Below, one piece after another: positions 42,219-51,270 of a DNA stretch of 64,000 nt. The position numbers and the translations under genes were made by a program. The DNA lies in contig NZ_JAAMQU010000008.1 in NCBI RefSeq assembly GCF_013522925.1, forward strand, positions 1 to 64,000, in the 5' to 3' direction. A model generated the notes under the pieces. The model saw only the letters and a program-made list of their open reading frames with translations, did not search any database and was not told the DNA's origin. The stretch is from Pseudomonas japonica. Its GTDB lineage: Bacteria > Pseudomonadota > Gammaproteobacteria > Pseudomonadales > Pseudomonadaceae. The stretch's first letter is position 1. Each line of letters opens with the position of its first letter.

Positions 42219-43553
42219 ATGATCCGTACGCCGTTGGTTGCCAGTCTGCTGGCCATTGCCATTTCGCTCGCCGGTTGCGGCGACAACGACAAGGAAAAGG
42301 CAGCCGCGCAAACGCCTGCGCCGACAGCGGCGAACGCCAGTGCCACGCCTGCGGCGGTTGCTCTGGACCAGGCGGCGGCCAAGGCCGTTGTCGGCCATTA
42401 CAGCGAAATGGTCTATGCGGTGTTCAGCGACGCCCTCACCACCGCAACGGCGCTGCAGCAAGCCGTGGATGCCTTCCTCGCCAAGCCCGACGCCAATACG
42501 CTCAAGGCCGCGCGCGAAGCCTGGCTCGCCGCCCGCCCGTCCTACCTGCAGAGCGAAGTCTTCCGCTTCGGCAACACCATCATCGACGACTGGGAAGGCC
42601 AGGTGAACGCCTGGCCCCTGGACGAGGGCCTGATCGACTACGTGGCCAAGGGGTATGAACCGGCCCTGGGTAACCCGGGCGGCAGCGCCAACATCATTGC
42701 CAACACCGAGATCCAGGTAGGCGAAGACAAGGTGGACGTGAAGGACATCACTCCGGAGAAGCTCGCCAGCCTGAACGAGCTGGGCGGCTCCGAGGCCAAC
42801 GTTGCCACCGGTTACCACGCCATCGAGTTCCTGCTGTGGGGCCAGGACCTCAACGGCACGGGCACGGGGGCCGGCAACCGCCCCGCCAGTGATTACCTGC
42901 AAGGCAAGGGCGCCACGGGCGGCCACAACGATCGCCGCCGCGCCTACCTCAAGGCCTCGACCGACCTGCTGGTCAGCGACCTGAAGGAGATGGTCGGCAA
43001 CTGGAAGCCGGGCGTGGCCGACAACTACCGCGCCAGCCTGGAAGCCGAGCCTGTGGACAGCGGCCTGCGCAAGATGCTGTTCGGCATGGGCAGCCTGTCG
43101 CTGGGTGAACTGGCCGGCGAGCGCCTGAAGGTGGCCCTGGAAGCCAACTCGCCTGAAGACGAACACGACTGCTTCAGCGACAACACGCATAACTCGGCCT
43201 TCTTCAATGCCAAGGGCATTCGCAACGTTTACCTGGGCGAATACCTGCGCGCCGACGGCACTCGCCTGACCGGCCCTAGCCTGTCGTCGCTGGTGGCGAA
43301 GATCGACCCGGCCACCGACGAAGCCCTCAAGGCCGACCTGGCGGACACCGAAGCAAAAATGCAGGTGATCGTCGATCACGCCAACAAAGGCGAGCACTTC
43401 GACCAGCTGATTGCCTCAGGCAACACCGCTGGCAACCAGATCGTACGCGATGCGATCGGTGCGCTGGTGAAGCAGACCGGCGCGATCGAGCAGGCCGCAG
43501 GGAAGTTGGGGATTACGGATCTGAATCCGGATAACGCTGAACACGAGTTCTAG
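42219..43553 (+). CDS. Imelysin-family lipoprotein (IcmP-like)
   Basis: The 444-residue exported protein has a lipoprotein signal (AIAISLAGC, Cys about 20), a short low-complexity linker, and two imelysin-like helical halves with the GxHxxE motif (GYHAIEFLLWG). The family (peptidase M75) includes IcmP of P. aeruginosa and EfeO-type iron-binding proteins; iron binding in the periplasm is the likelier role. The ATG at 42219 follows GCAGGAATTGCCC. It leads a four-gene operon (imelysin, di-haem protein, imelysin, DUF1513). Confidence 0.88.
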   Translation: MIRTPLVASLLAIAISLAGCGDNDKEKAAAQTPAPTAANASATPAAVALDQAAAKAVVGHYSEMVYAVFSDALTTATALQQAVDAFLAKPDANTLKAAREAWLAARPSYLQSEVFRFGNTIIDDWEGQVNAWPLDEGLIDYVAKGYEPALGNPGGSANIIANTEIQVGEDKVDVKDITPEKLASLNELGGSEANVATGYHAIEFLLWGQDLNGTGTGAGNRPASDYLQGKGATGGHNDRRRAYLKASTDLLVSDLKEMVGNWKPGVADNYRASLEAEPVDSGLRKMLFGMGSLSLGELAGERLKVALEANSPEDEHDCFSDNTHNSAFFNAKGIRNVYLGEYLRADGTRLTGPSLSSLVAKIDPATDEALKADLADTEAKMQVIVDHANKGEHFDQLIASGNTAGNQIVRDAIGALVKQTGAIEQAAGKLGITDLNPDNAEHEF

Positions 43554-43655
43554 GGGGAAGGCGCTCGGTGATGCTGCGCTGAGCGAGGACTCTTTCATGG
43601 CGAGCCCTGCCCTGCAGTGGCTCGCTTTTGCATTTCTGTAGCGTGGGTTGTTTCG

Positions 43656-45092
43656 ATGTTTCCAATGGCGGTTCACAGGTCATTCCTTGCCTTGGCCATA
43701 GGCCTGGGGCTGGTGGCCTGTGACCAGGCGCCACGCTTCACCGCGGCCGAACCGGGGGAAGCGCTCTCCGGCGGCTCCGCGACTGTGCAGCGCAGCGATG
43801 TGAATGCCTATGCCCTGCCCTCGGGCAATCTCGGCGCGGCGCGGCGGGTGGACTTCAGCGTGGGCAACAGCTTCTTTCGCAACCCCTGGGTGATCGCGCC
43901 ATCCACCACCACCGCGCGGGATGGGCTGGGGCCGCTGTTCAATACCAATGCCTGCCAGAACTGCCACATTCGTGATGGCCGTGGCCAACCGCCCGAGCCG
44001 GGGGCCAGTAATGCGGTGTCCATGCTGGTAAGGTTGTCCGTACCGCCCTCCGGTGAAGCAGCCGAAAGCGTGGGCCGGCTCGGCTTCGCCCCGGAACCCA
44101 CCTACGGCATGCAATTGCAGGACATGGCCATCCCGGGCGTGCAGCCGGAAGGCCGTGTGCGGGTGGCTTACACGCCGGTGCCGGTCATCTTCGCCGACGG
44201 GTTCACGGTAGAACTGCGCAAGCCGGAACTGCAGATCGATCAGTTGGGCTATGGGCCGCTGCACCCGCAGGTGCGGATGTCCGCCCGGATCGCCCCGCCG
44301 ATGATCGGCCTGGGCTTGCTTGAGGCCATCCCTGAAAGCGCCATTCTGGATAACGCCAAGGCCCAGGCTGCCGCCGACGACGGCGTGCGCGGCCGCCCCA
44401 ACCAGGTGTTCGATGACGCCAGCGGGCAAAAAGTGCTGGGGCGCTTCGGCTGGAAAGGCGGCCAGCCAAGCCTGGACCAGCAGAACGCCCATGCCTTCGC
44501 CGGGGACCTGGGGATAACCTCCTCGCTGCACCCTACCGACGATTGCACGCCGGCACAGGCCGCGTGCCTGGGTGCGGTCAACGGCAACCAGAGCGCGAGC
44601 GAGGCCTTTGAAGTCAGCGACAACATTCGCCGGCTGGTGTTGTTCTACAGCCGCAACCTTGGGGTGCCGGCGCGGCGCGGCGAGGCAAGCGCGCAGGTGC
44701 TCGAAGGCAAAAGCCTGTTCCATCAGGCCGGGTGCCAGGCCTGCCATGTGCCGCACTACGTCACCCGCGCCGATGCCGCCGAACCAGAGCTGGCCAGCCA
44801 GTCGATCCGACCGTATACGGACCTTCTGCTGCATGACATGGGCCCAGGCCTCGCCGATGGCCATGAGGAGTTCGAAGCACGTGGCCAGGACTGGCGAACG
44901 CCACCGTTGTGGGGCATCGGCCTGTCCGCAACCGTAAACCCTCGGGGCCGCTACCTGCATGATGGCCGCGCACGAAACCTGCTCGAAGCCGTGTTGTGGC
45001 ACGACGGCGAAGCCGCCGCGGCAAAATCGAAAGTGTTGCGTTTGGACGCCAATCAGCGATCGGCATTGCTGGCCTTTCTCGAATCCCTATAA
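43656..45092 (+). CDS. Di-haem cytochrome c-type oxidoreductase (DUF1111) lipoprotein
   Basis: The 478-residue protein has a signal peptide with lipobox LGLVAC and two haem c sites, CQNCH (about residue 110) and CQACH (about 365). The rest fits the family annotated as thiol oxidoreductase or DUF1111, related to di-haem peroxidases. It may oxidise or reduce iron for uptake by the imelysin partners. Start set at the ATG at 43656; an ATG at 43665 is also possible and neither has a strong ribosome site. It is cotranscribed with the imelysin genes on both sides. Confidence 0.88.
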   Translation: MFPMAVHRSFLALAIGLGLVACDQAPRFTAAEPGEALSGGSATVQRSDVNAYALPSGNLGAARRVDFSVGNSFFRNPWVIAPSTTTARDGLGPLFNTNACQNCHIRDGRGQPPEPGASNAVSMLVRLSVPPSGEAAESVGRLGFAPEPTYGMQLQDMAIPGVQPEGRVRVAYTPVPVIFADGFTVELRKPELQIDQLGYGPLHPQVRMSARIAPPMIGLGLLEAIPESAILDNAKAQAAADDGVRGRPNQVFDDASGQKVLGRFGWKGGQPSLDQQNAHAFAGDLGITSSLHPTDDCTPAQAACLGAVNGNQSASEAFEVSDNIRRLVLFYSRNLGVPARRGEASAQVLEGKSLFHQAGCQACHVPHYVTRADAAEPELASQSIRPYTDLLLHDMGPGLADGHEEFEARGQDWRTPPLWGIGLSATVNPRGRYLHDGRARNLLEAVLWHDGEAAAAKSKVLRLDANQRSALLAFLESL

Positions 45093-45122
45093 CATTCCCG
45101 ACCTTTTGCTGTGGAGCCCCTC

Positions 45123-46187
45123 ATGTTCCGTCCCAAGCTGCTGTTCACCAGCCTTGCCGCCCTCGCCCTGGGTGCCTGCGCACCCCAGGACCCGCAAGCG
45201 GTGACCAGCGCCGCACTGGCCACCCAGGTGATATTGCCCACCTACAGCCAGTGGGTAGACGCCGACCGGCAGCTCGCACAGAGCGCCCTGGCGTTCTGTC
45301 AGGGCACGGAAAGCCTGGACAAGGCCCGCACTGACTTCCTTGCCGCGCAAAAAGCCTGGGCAGCCTTGCAGCCACTGCTGATCGGGCCGCTGGCCGAGGG
45401 CAACCGTGCGTGGTCCGTGCAGTTCTGGCCGGACAAGAAAAACCTGGTCGGGCGCCAAGTGGAACAGCTCGTCGCCACCGGCGGCGCCCTCGATGCCGCC
45501 GCACTGAGCAAGGCCAGCGTGGTAGTACAGGGGCTTTCTGCCTATGAGTACATCCTCTTCGACAGCAAGCCCGAGGTTGCCGACGCGGCCCGCAAGGCGA
45601 GCTATTGCCCCCTGCTGATCGCCATCGGTGAGCACCAGAAGGCACTGGCCGAAAACATCCTCGCCACCTGGAAGCGCGATGACGGCATGCTGGCGCAACT
45701 CACCAAATTCCCTAACCAGCGGTATGCCGATGCCCACGAAGCCATCGCCGACCTGCTGCGGGCCCAGGTGACCGCGCTCGACAGCCTGAAGAAAAAACTC
45801 GGCGCGCCCATGGGCCGGCAAAGCAAAGGCGTTGCCCAGCCGTACCAGGCCGAAGCGTGGCGCAGCCAGTCCTCGCTCAAAAGCCTGCAGGCCAGCCTGA
45901 GCGCCGCCCAGGCCGTATGGAACGGGGTAGACGGAAAAGGCTTGCGCGCGCTTTTGCCAGGCGATCAAAAGCCACTGGCCGACAAGATCGACGCCGCCTA
46001 TGGCGCCGCCGCCAAGGCCTTGAACGACAACCCGAAAACCCTCACCGAGCTGCTCGCCGACCCAGCCGGTCAGCAAACGCTGGACGGGATTTACGAGCGT
46101 CTCAATACTGTGCACCGCCTCCACGAAGGCGAACTGGCCCGCGCGCTGAACATTCAGCTGGGCTTCAACGCCAATGACGGTGACTGA
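45123..46187 (+). CDS. Second imelysin-family lipoprotein
   Basis: The 354-residue protein has a lipoprotein signal (LAALALGAC), then an imelysin-like helical domain (YSQWVDADRQLAQSA, VVQGLSAYEYILFD). The canonical GxHxxE is replaced by GLSAYEYILF, which suggests a changed metal site. The ATG at 45123 follows TGTGGAG. It is the third gene of the operon; its stop falls just before the DUF1513 start. Confidence 0.88.
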   Translation: MFRPKLLFTSLAALALGACAPQDPQAVTSAALATQVILPTYSQWVDADRQLAQSALAFCQGTESLDKARTDFLAAQKAWAALQPLLIGPLAEGNRAWSVQFWPDKKNLVGRQVEQLVATGGALDAAALSKASVVVQGLSAYEYILFDSKPEVADAARKASYCPLLIAIGEHQKALAENILATWKRDDGMLAQLTKFPNQRYADAHEAIADLLRAQVTALDSLKKKLGAPMGRQSKGVAQPYQAEAWRSQSSLKSLQASLSAAQAVWNGVDGKGLRALLPGDQKPLADKIDAAYGAAAKALNDNPKTLTELLADPAGQQTLDGIYERLNTVHRLHEGELARALNIQLGFNANDGD

Positions 46188-46188
46188 C

Positions 46189-47289
46189 ATGCAACGCTCG
46201 CTTTCGGCACTGGCTCAACGGTTGGCAGGCTCGCTGAAACTCGGCGGCTGGCGCCTGATCGGCAACCGAAGCCGAAGCGCGCTGCTGTTGTCCGCCCGCG
46301 ATGACGCCGACGGTAGCCACTATGCCGTGGGTTATCGTATCGACGGTACCCTGGCCTTCAGTACCCCGGTGGCGCAGCGGTGCCATGCCATCATCGAGCA
46401 CCCTTATCAACCGATAGCGCTGTTCGTGGCCCGCCGCCCGGGCACTGAAAGCTACCTGGTGGATCTTCGAGACGGCCGCCTGCTGCAAACCCTGCGCTCG
46501 CAGCCCGGCCGGCACTTTTACGGCCATGCGGTCATCCACCACGCTGGCGAATGGTTATACGCGACGGAGAACGACACCACCCAGCCAGGCCGCGGCCTGC
46601 TGGGCGTGTACCGGTTCACCGGCGAGCGGCTGGAGCACTTCGGCGAGTTGTCCACTCATGGCATAGGGCCTCACGAAGTGGCTTGGCTACCGGACGGCGA
46701 AACGCTGGTGGTCGCCAACGGCGGTATCCGCACGGAAGCAGAGAGCCGGGTAGACATGAACCTTGATGCCATGGAGCCAAGCCTGGTACTGATGCGCCGG
46801 GACGGCACCTTGATCAGCCAGGAAACCCTGGCCCAACCCATGAACAGCATTCGCCACCTGGCTGTGGCCGGCGACGGCACCGTGGCGGCGTGCCAGCAGT
46901 TCATGGGCGGTGGTGATGAGGTCGCGCAGTTGCTGGCCATCAAGCGGCCCGGCCAAGCCTTCGTGCCCTTCCCCGTCCGTGATGATCAATTACTTTCCAT
47001 GGGCAATTACACCGCCAGTGTGGCCATCAACGACGCGCTGCGCCTGGTGGCAATAACTGCCCCTCGGGCCAACCGCTTCTTCGTATGGGACCTGGACACG
47101 GCTGAGGTGAAGGTGGACGCGCCCATGCCCGACTGCGCCGGGGTTGCGGCGGTAAAAGGGGGATTCGTGGTCACGTCCGGGCAAGGGCGCTGCCGTTATT
47201 ACAGCGCCCGCAAGGGGCAATGGCTGGGCACGCCTATGGCACTGCCGTCGGCCTACTGGGATAACCACCTGCACGTGTTGCAGCCCTAG
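46189..47289 (+). CDS. DUF1513 protein
   Basis: The 366-residue protein has a beta-propeller-like pattern of repeats (GYRIDGTLAFSTPV, WLPDGETLVVANGG, NYTASVAINDALRLVAITAPR), the form of DUF1513 proteins that occur with imelysins in iron-type operons. No twin-arginine or cleavable signal peptide is obvious from this start. Two starts are possible: the ATG at 46189 after GGTGACTGAC, chosen, and one at 46174 within the previous gene. Its transcript ends at a strong terminator. Confidence 0.83.
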   Translation: MQRSLSALAQRLAGSLKLGGWRLIGNRSRSALLLSARDDADGSHYAVGYRIDGTLAFSTPVAQRCHAIIEHPYQPIALFVARRPGTESYLVDLRDGRLLQTLRSQPGRHFYGHAVIHHAGEWLYATENDTTQPGRGLLGVYRFTGERLEHFGELSTHGIGPHEVAWLPDGETLVVANGGIRTEAESRVDMNLDAMEPSLVLMRRDGTLISQETLAQPMNSIRHLAVAGDGTVAACQQFMGGGDEVAQLLAIKRPGQAFVPFPVRDDQLLSMGNYTASVAINDALRLVAITAPRANRFFVWDLDTAEVKVDAPMPDCAGVAAVKGGFVVTSGQGRCRYYSARKGQWLGTPMALPSAYWDNHLHVLQP

Positions 47290-47303
47290 CTACAGGCGCC
47301 CGA

Positions 47304-47348
47304 AACGAAAAATCCCGCCGAAGCGGGACCGAAGCGGGATTTTTCGTT
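47304..47348. terminator. Bidirectional rho-independent terminator
   Basis: AACGAAAAATCCCGC pairs with GCGGGATTTTTCGTT around a loop, giving a strong GC stem with A/T tails on both strands, between the convergent DUF1513 and small exported protein genes. The loop holds a second GAAGCGGGA unit, so alternative pairings exist. Confidence 0.9.
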
Positions 47349-47361
47349 GCACAAGGTTTGC

Positions 47362-47592
47362 TCAAGCGCCGGAACGCAGGCCCTGGGCGAGGCCGAACAT
47401 AAGCAGCAACGCGTTATGGCCCGGCTGAACCTGATCTGTACCGGCCTTTTGCGCCTTGGGGAAGGGGCAAATACCTTGGCCATCTTCGGCCCGTAATACG
47501 CCCGGGCGAGGCTCATCCCAAGCCGCGACCGCAACGGTGGTCAATGCCAACGAGGCCAACAAAAACAAACTTCGTGCAATTTGTAGGTTCAT
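47362..47592 (-). CDS. Small exported protein, unknown
   Basis: The 76-residue precursor has a clear signal peptide (SLFLLASLALTTVAVA, cut near AWD). The mature part of about 52 residues is rich in Gly, Pro and Gln and has one Cys (GICPFPKA). No family recognised. The ATG overlaps the inaA stop (ATGA), which makes it the last gene of the methyltransferase-inaA-small gene operon. Confidence 0.75.
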   Translation of the reverse strand: MNLQIARSLFLLASLALTTVAVAAWDEPRPGVLRAEDGQGICPFPKAQKAGTDQVQPGHNALLLMFGLAQGLRSGA

Positions 47593-48311
47593 CGCTCTAA
47601 CCCTTTGACAACGCTGCCAAACGCCGTCTCATAAAAGTAGAGCAGTTTCTTCCAGTCCGCATCGCTGAACGACGAATGGCGGCGCAGTTGTTTCATGTCA
47701 TGCTGCGAGGCCGCCGCTGCGGTAAACCGGCGCCGACACTTCTCCAGATCCAGCAGCGCCACCTCGGCCTTGGGCCCACTTGCCGTTTCGGTTACCCGGA
47801 CGAATACATGCTTGATGTACAGGCAACTGTGCTGCCAACGCCCTTGATGCATCCGCGCCAGATTGACGGCGAAGTCTTTGAGCAACTGGTCGTGCAGCGC
47901 TTCGCCATAGCGTTCGCGCCCGCCTTTTTCGTACCAGTGAGTGATTTCCTCGAACCCGTCCAGCGATGCGGTTACCAGTAAGGCTTTCCAACCCACTGCC
48001 TGGTCGCGTCGGGCGCCGCAGAACAGCAGCCGTGGCACTCGCACCTGAAGCTTGCTCAGGCCTTGCAAGGCATCGCGCTCGCGCAACACGGTAGGTCGGC
48101 CAAACGGGTGCAGCGGGGAGCGGTAGATATGCCCCACCTGCCGCTTCACATAGATCATGTTGTGGTCGGGCAGAATCACCCGCTGTACACCGCTTTCGCC
48201 GCCGCGGCGCCGGTTGGGTTCTTCCACCCACTCACCCTGGCTCTGCCAATAGCGTTCAAAGCCAGCCTGGCTACTGTCAAAGCTGGGTTCACCCGCCTGT
48301 TCTACCGCCAT
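47589..48311 (-). CDS. inaA: InaA-family lipopolysaccharide kinase-like protein
   Basis: The 240-residue protein belongs to the Kdo/WaaP kinase-like superfamily: VKRQVGHIYRSPLHPFGRPTV, a catalytic-loop-like LARMHQGRWQHSCLYIKHVFV and a metal-binding ALLDLEKCRRR. It probably phosphorylates LPS core sugar or a related substrate. The ATG at 48311 follows AAGGAG. It sits 5 bp after the methyltransferase gene. In P. putida the genes beside colRS are of this type and belong to envelope maintenance (from memory). Confidence 0.87.
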   Translation of the reverse strand: MAVEQAGEPSFDSSQAGFERYWQSQGEWVEEPNRRRGGESGVQRVILPDHNMIYVKRQVGHIYRSPLHPFGRPTVLRERDALQGLSKLQVRVPRLLFCGARRDQAVGWKALLVTASLDGFEEITHWYEKGGRERYGEALHDQLLKDFAVNLARMHQGRWQHSCLYIKHVFVRVTETASGPKAEVALLDLEKCRRRFTAAAASQHDMKQLRRHSSFSDADWKKLLYFYETAFGSVVKGLER

Positions 48312-48316
48312 CAAGG

Positions 48317-48997
48317 TCACTCCTTACGCAATACATACACTCGCCACATGGCATACAGCGGCAAAAAGTCGAGACGCTCCTGAATCCGGAAGCCCGCTTT
48401 GGCAAACTCGGCCTCCACGGTGTTTACCGGCAACAGGAAACGGTTCTGGTACTTCGGTGCTTCACCTCGCCTGGCGCGGTTGCGCTCCGAACGCTGGCGC
48501 TTCCACGCCTTGAAGTTGCCATCCACCCACAAGGAAAGAATGACCGAATCCCGGCTCACACGGTGAAACTCGCGAAGCATGGCCAAGCGGTGGCTCGACT
48601 CGCCGATGTGATGCATCAAGCGCATCGAGAAAATGCAATCCACAGCGCTATCTGGCAAATCAATGTCAAACGCCGACGTTTGCATCGGCCGAACCCGCTC
48701 CACCACGTGCGGCGGCTGCATTTTACAAGCCGTGGCGACCATGTCCGGTGAGTTATCGGCACCGATGATCACACGGTTCGCTTTCTCGGCGAGCATGGGC
48801 CAGAACCGCCCCGCGCCGCACGGCAGGTCGAGCACCAGGCTGGGATCGCCCGCCAGCTCCAGGGCCTTGCGCGCCAGTTGCACATCCCGCAGGTGCGAGA
48901 GGCGACGCGACAAGCCGTTCTGGTGCTTGTGGAAGTATCGCCGCGCATGGGCTTCGTCGTACTTTTCGGAAAACTCGAGCTTGATCGGATCGCTCAT
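48317..48997 (-). CDS. SAM-dependent methyltransferase of the colRS neighbourhood
   Basis: The 226-residue protein has motif I LVLDLPCGAGRFW, the strand-2 acidic residue in IIGADNSP, and FSMRLMHHIGES as motif IV region. The Arg/Lys-rich stretch FKAWKRQRSERNRARRG suggests contact with an acidic partner or membrane. The ATG at 48997 follows GGAGG. It leads the operon with inaA. The substrate is unknown; the LPS-linked context suggests an envelope molecule. Confidence 0.87.
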   Translation of the reverse strand: MSDPIKLEFSEKYDEAHARRYFHKHQNGLSRRLSHLRDVQLARKALELAGDPSLVLDLPCGAGRFWPMLAEKANRVIIGADNSPDMVATACKMQPPHVVERVRPMQTSAFDIDLPDSAVDCIFSMRLMHHIGESSHRLAMLREFHRVSRDSVILSLWVDGNFKAWKRQRSERNRARRGEAPKYQNRFLLPVNTVEAEFAKAGFRIQERLDFLPLYAMWRVYVLRKE

Positions 48998-49059
48998 TTG
49001 AACCTCCTGGAACATGCCGGGCACCATAGGCTGCAGGAGGTAATCACCGAGTCGTCTAA

Positions 49060-49076
49060 ATGTGAAAAAACTGTAA
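49060..49076 (-). promoter_or_regulatory. Possible ColR-type site before the methyltransferase operon
   Basis: On the minus strand the sequence reads ATTACAGTTTTTTCAC, upstream of the methyltransferase start. It ends in TTTTCAC, which I recall as the conserved half of ColR sites in P. putida. Another TTTTCAC stands before the PAP2 gene. The spacing of the second half-site is not conserved, so this is tentative. Confidence 0.3.
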
Positions 49077-49141
49077 TAAGACGTTAACAGGGCGCTGGGT
49101 GCGTTGCCAGATGTTTCAATCAGAGGCAGGTGAAACCCTGT

Positions 49142-50422
49142 TTACGCACCGCCGGGTGTTCCCAGCACAACATGGAACACGCAGCCCTGGGGCTCATTGG
49201 TGGTGAGCGTAACGGTCCAGCCCTGGTCATCGCAGATCCGCTGCACCAGCGAAAGACCCAGCCCAAGCCCCTCGCCGCGCTTCTCGTTCCCGCGCACGAA
49301 TGGCTGGAACATCGCTTCGCGTTTTTCTTCAGGGATGCCCACGCCAGTGTCTTCGACGCTGAAGCCCGCCGGGTTGAGGCTCAAGCGAATGAACCCTTGA
49401 TCCGTGTAATGCAGCGCATTGCGCAACAGGTTGCTCATCACCGTGTGAAGGAAGGTAGCGTTGTAGCGATGATCAGTTGCCTCGCCTGGCTCGTACAGCA
49501 ACGTCAGGCCCTTTTGCTCGATGGGCTGGCGCCATTGCGCCAGAAGGTCCTGGGCCACTTCGGCCAAAGTGATCTGTGCAGCCATGGTCTCGTTACGTTG
49601 GGCGCGCGCAAGCATCAGGAAGGTCTGTACCAGTTCGCGCATCTCTTCGCACGCGCGGGTGATTCGCTCTGCCTGGGCCCTGGCGCGTTCGTCGAGGCGG
49701 TCATTGGCCAGTAACAGCTCGCAGGACGTCGCCAGTACCATCAGCGGTGTGCGCAGCTCGTGGCTGACATCGCTGGTGAACAGCCGCTCGCGGGTCAGCG
49801 CCTGGCGCAGCCGGCCAAGGGTGGCATCGAAGGCGACAGCCAACTGCCCCACTTCGTCTTCGGCATAGTCCGGGGCCAGCGGTGGGGCCAGCCCGAGCAA
49901 CTGATCGCGATGGCGAACCTGCCGGGCCAGCCGGATGACCGGGGCCATCACCCGCCGTGCCAATACCCAGCCAAGGAACGCCGCCAATGCAAGGCTGAGC
50001 ACGAAGCCCACCACCACAACGGCGAAAAGAATACGTTCACGCTCTTCGAAATCGCTCTGGTCCTGCAGCAGCACGTAACGGCGGCCGTCAATGATTTCTA
50101 CCATCGCATGGTAGGAAAGGTCGCCGCGAAAGACCTCGTGAAAACCCGCAGACAAGTGCCGCAGGTCTTTGGGCAGTGCGAAATCGCCGCGGCCATTGCT
50201 GAAGTAGAACAGCTGGTCCGGCTCGGGCCGATGGCTCCAGTCGTCCATGGTGTCCATGAGCAACAGGCGCTGCAGGTCCCCACCCAGCCCGGCAGAAATC
50301 AGCTTTTCTTCCACAAGGTGCACCGTCGCTACGATGCCCACCGCGAACGCCCCTGCCACCAACGCGCTCATCAGCGCGAAGGCGATGATGATCCGCTGTG
50401 CAAGGCTTTGCTTAAACTCCAT
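49142..50422 (-). CDS. colS: ColS sensor histidine kinase
   Basis: The 426-residue inner-membrane kinase has TM1 (about 10-32), a periplasmic sensor of about 95 residues, TM2 (about 132-155), HAMP, H-box DVSHELRTPL, N-box NLLRNAL, and G-boxes DTGVGIP and GEGLGLGLSL. ColS of P. putida senses excess metal through acidic ExxE motifs; an EERE stands just before TM2 (DFEERERI). It is cotranscribed with colR, which it overlaps by 11 bp. Confidence 0.9.
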   Translation of the reverse strand: MEFKQSLAQRIIIAFALMSALVAGAFAVGIVATVHLVEEKLISAGLGGDLQRLLLMDTMDDWSHRPEPDQLFYFSNGRGDFALPKDLRHLSAGFHEVFRGDLSYHAMVEIIDGRRYVLLQDQSDFEERERILFAVVVVGFVLSLALAAFLGWVLARRVMAPVIRLARQVRHRDQLLGLAPPLAPDYAEDEVGQLAVAFDATLGRLRQALTRERLFTSDVSHELRTPLMVLATSCELLLANDRLDERARAQAERITRACEEMRELVQTFLMLARAQRNETMAAQITLAEVAQDLLAQWRQPIEQKGLTLLYEPGEATDHRYNATFLHTVMSNLLRNALHYTDQGFIRLSLNPAGFSVEDTGVGIPEEKREAMFQPFVRGNEKRGEGLGLGLSLVQRICDDQGWTVTLTTNEPQGCVFHVVLGTPGGA

Positions 50423-51095
50423 CCCGGCCCTCGGTGAGGCGATAGCCTACGCCATGCACCGTTTGCAGCAGGGGCTTGGCGAAGGGCTTGTCGATGACCT
50501 GGCGCAGCTGGTGCACATGGCTGCGCAAGCTGTCGCTGTCGGGGCAATCATCCCCCCAGAGCGCTTCTTCAAGCACTTCGCGGCGCAACACGTGAGGGCT
50601 TTTCTGCATCAGCACCGCCAGCAGCTTGAGGCCGACCGGGTTAAGCTTGAGCAGCTTGCCCTCACGCACCACCTCCAGCGTGTCCAGATCGTAATGCAGG
50701 TCGCCCACCTGCAAGGTGCGCTTTCCTCCGCCTTGGGCGCGGCGCATTACCGCCTCGATGCGGGCGGCCAATTCCGACAGCGCGAAGGGCTTGACCAGGT
50801 AGTCGTCTGCGCCATTGCGAAAGCCCTGCAAGCGGTCGTCCAACTGGTCACGGGCCGTAAGCATGATCACCGGCGTGTCCAGGCGGGCATCTTCGCGCAG
50901 GCGCTTGCACAAGGTGTAGCCGTCGATCCCGGGCAGCATCACGTCGAGCACGATGAGGTCATAGTGCTCGGTGGCGGCCAGGTGAAGGCCCGAAAGCCCG
51001 TCCTGGGCGCAGTCCACCGTATAGCCCTTCAGGCCCAGGTAATCGGCCAGGTTGGCAAGAATGTCGCGGTTGTCTTCGACCACGAGAATGCGCAT
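50412..51095 (-). CDS. colR: ColR response regulator
   Basis: The 227-residue OmpR/PhoB-type regulator has the phospho-acceptor Asp in LIVLDVMLPG (about residue 51), the switch Thr in MLTARD and Lys in VKPFA, then a winged helix with DSLRSHVHQLRQVID and VHGVGYRL. With ColS it controls membrane-stress and LPS genes. It overlaps colS and is divergent from the PAP2 gene across 175 bp. Confidence 0.92.
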   Translation of the reverse strand: MRILVVEDNRDILANLADYLGLKGYTVDCAQDGLSGLHLAATEHYDLIVLDVMLPGIDGYTLCKRLREDARLDTPVIMLTARDQLDDRLQGFRNGADDYLVKPFALSELAARIEAVMRRAQGGGKRTLQVGDLHYDLDTLEVVREGKLLKLNPVGLKLLAVLMQKSPHVLRREVLEEALWGDDCPDSDSLRSHVHQLRQVIDKPFAKPLLQTVHGVGYRLTEGRDGV

Positions 51096-51188
51096 GGATG
51101 GTTCCTCTTTTTACGCTGCACGACCGGAAACCGGCGCAGCTTACGCCCTGTTCGCGGCCCAGTGCTAGCGCAAATCCTCACCGCAAAA

Positions 51189-51195
51189 TTTTCAC
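51189..51195 (+). promoter_or_regulatory. TTTTCAC motif before the PAP2 gene
   Basis: The AT-rich CGCAAAATTTTCAC lies in the colR-PAP2 gap about 76 bp before the PAP2 start. It shares TTTTCAC with the site before the methyltransferase operon on the other side of colRS, and is a candidate ColR target. Confidence 0.3.
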
Positions 51196-51270
51196 GCGCC
51201 CTTGACGGTCGGGCTACGGCAGCCTTGCGAAAGTGCTGCGCCATCGGCCACGCCCGGCTTTGGAGGCTTC

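Noticed and set aside
42189..43397. 402-codon minus-strand frame opposite the imelysin gene
   Set aside because: Antisense to a clear lipoprotein gene and composed mainly of Gly, Val, Gln and Ala.
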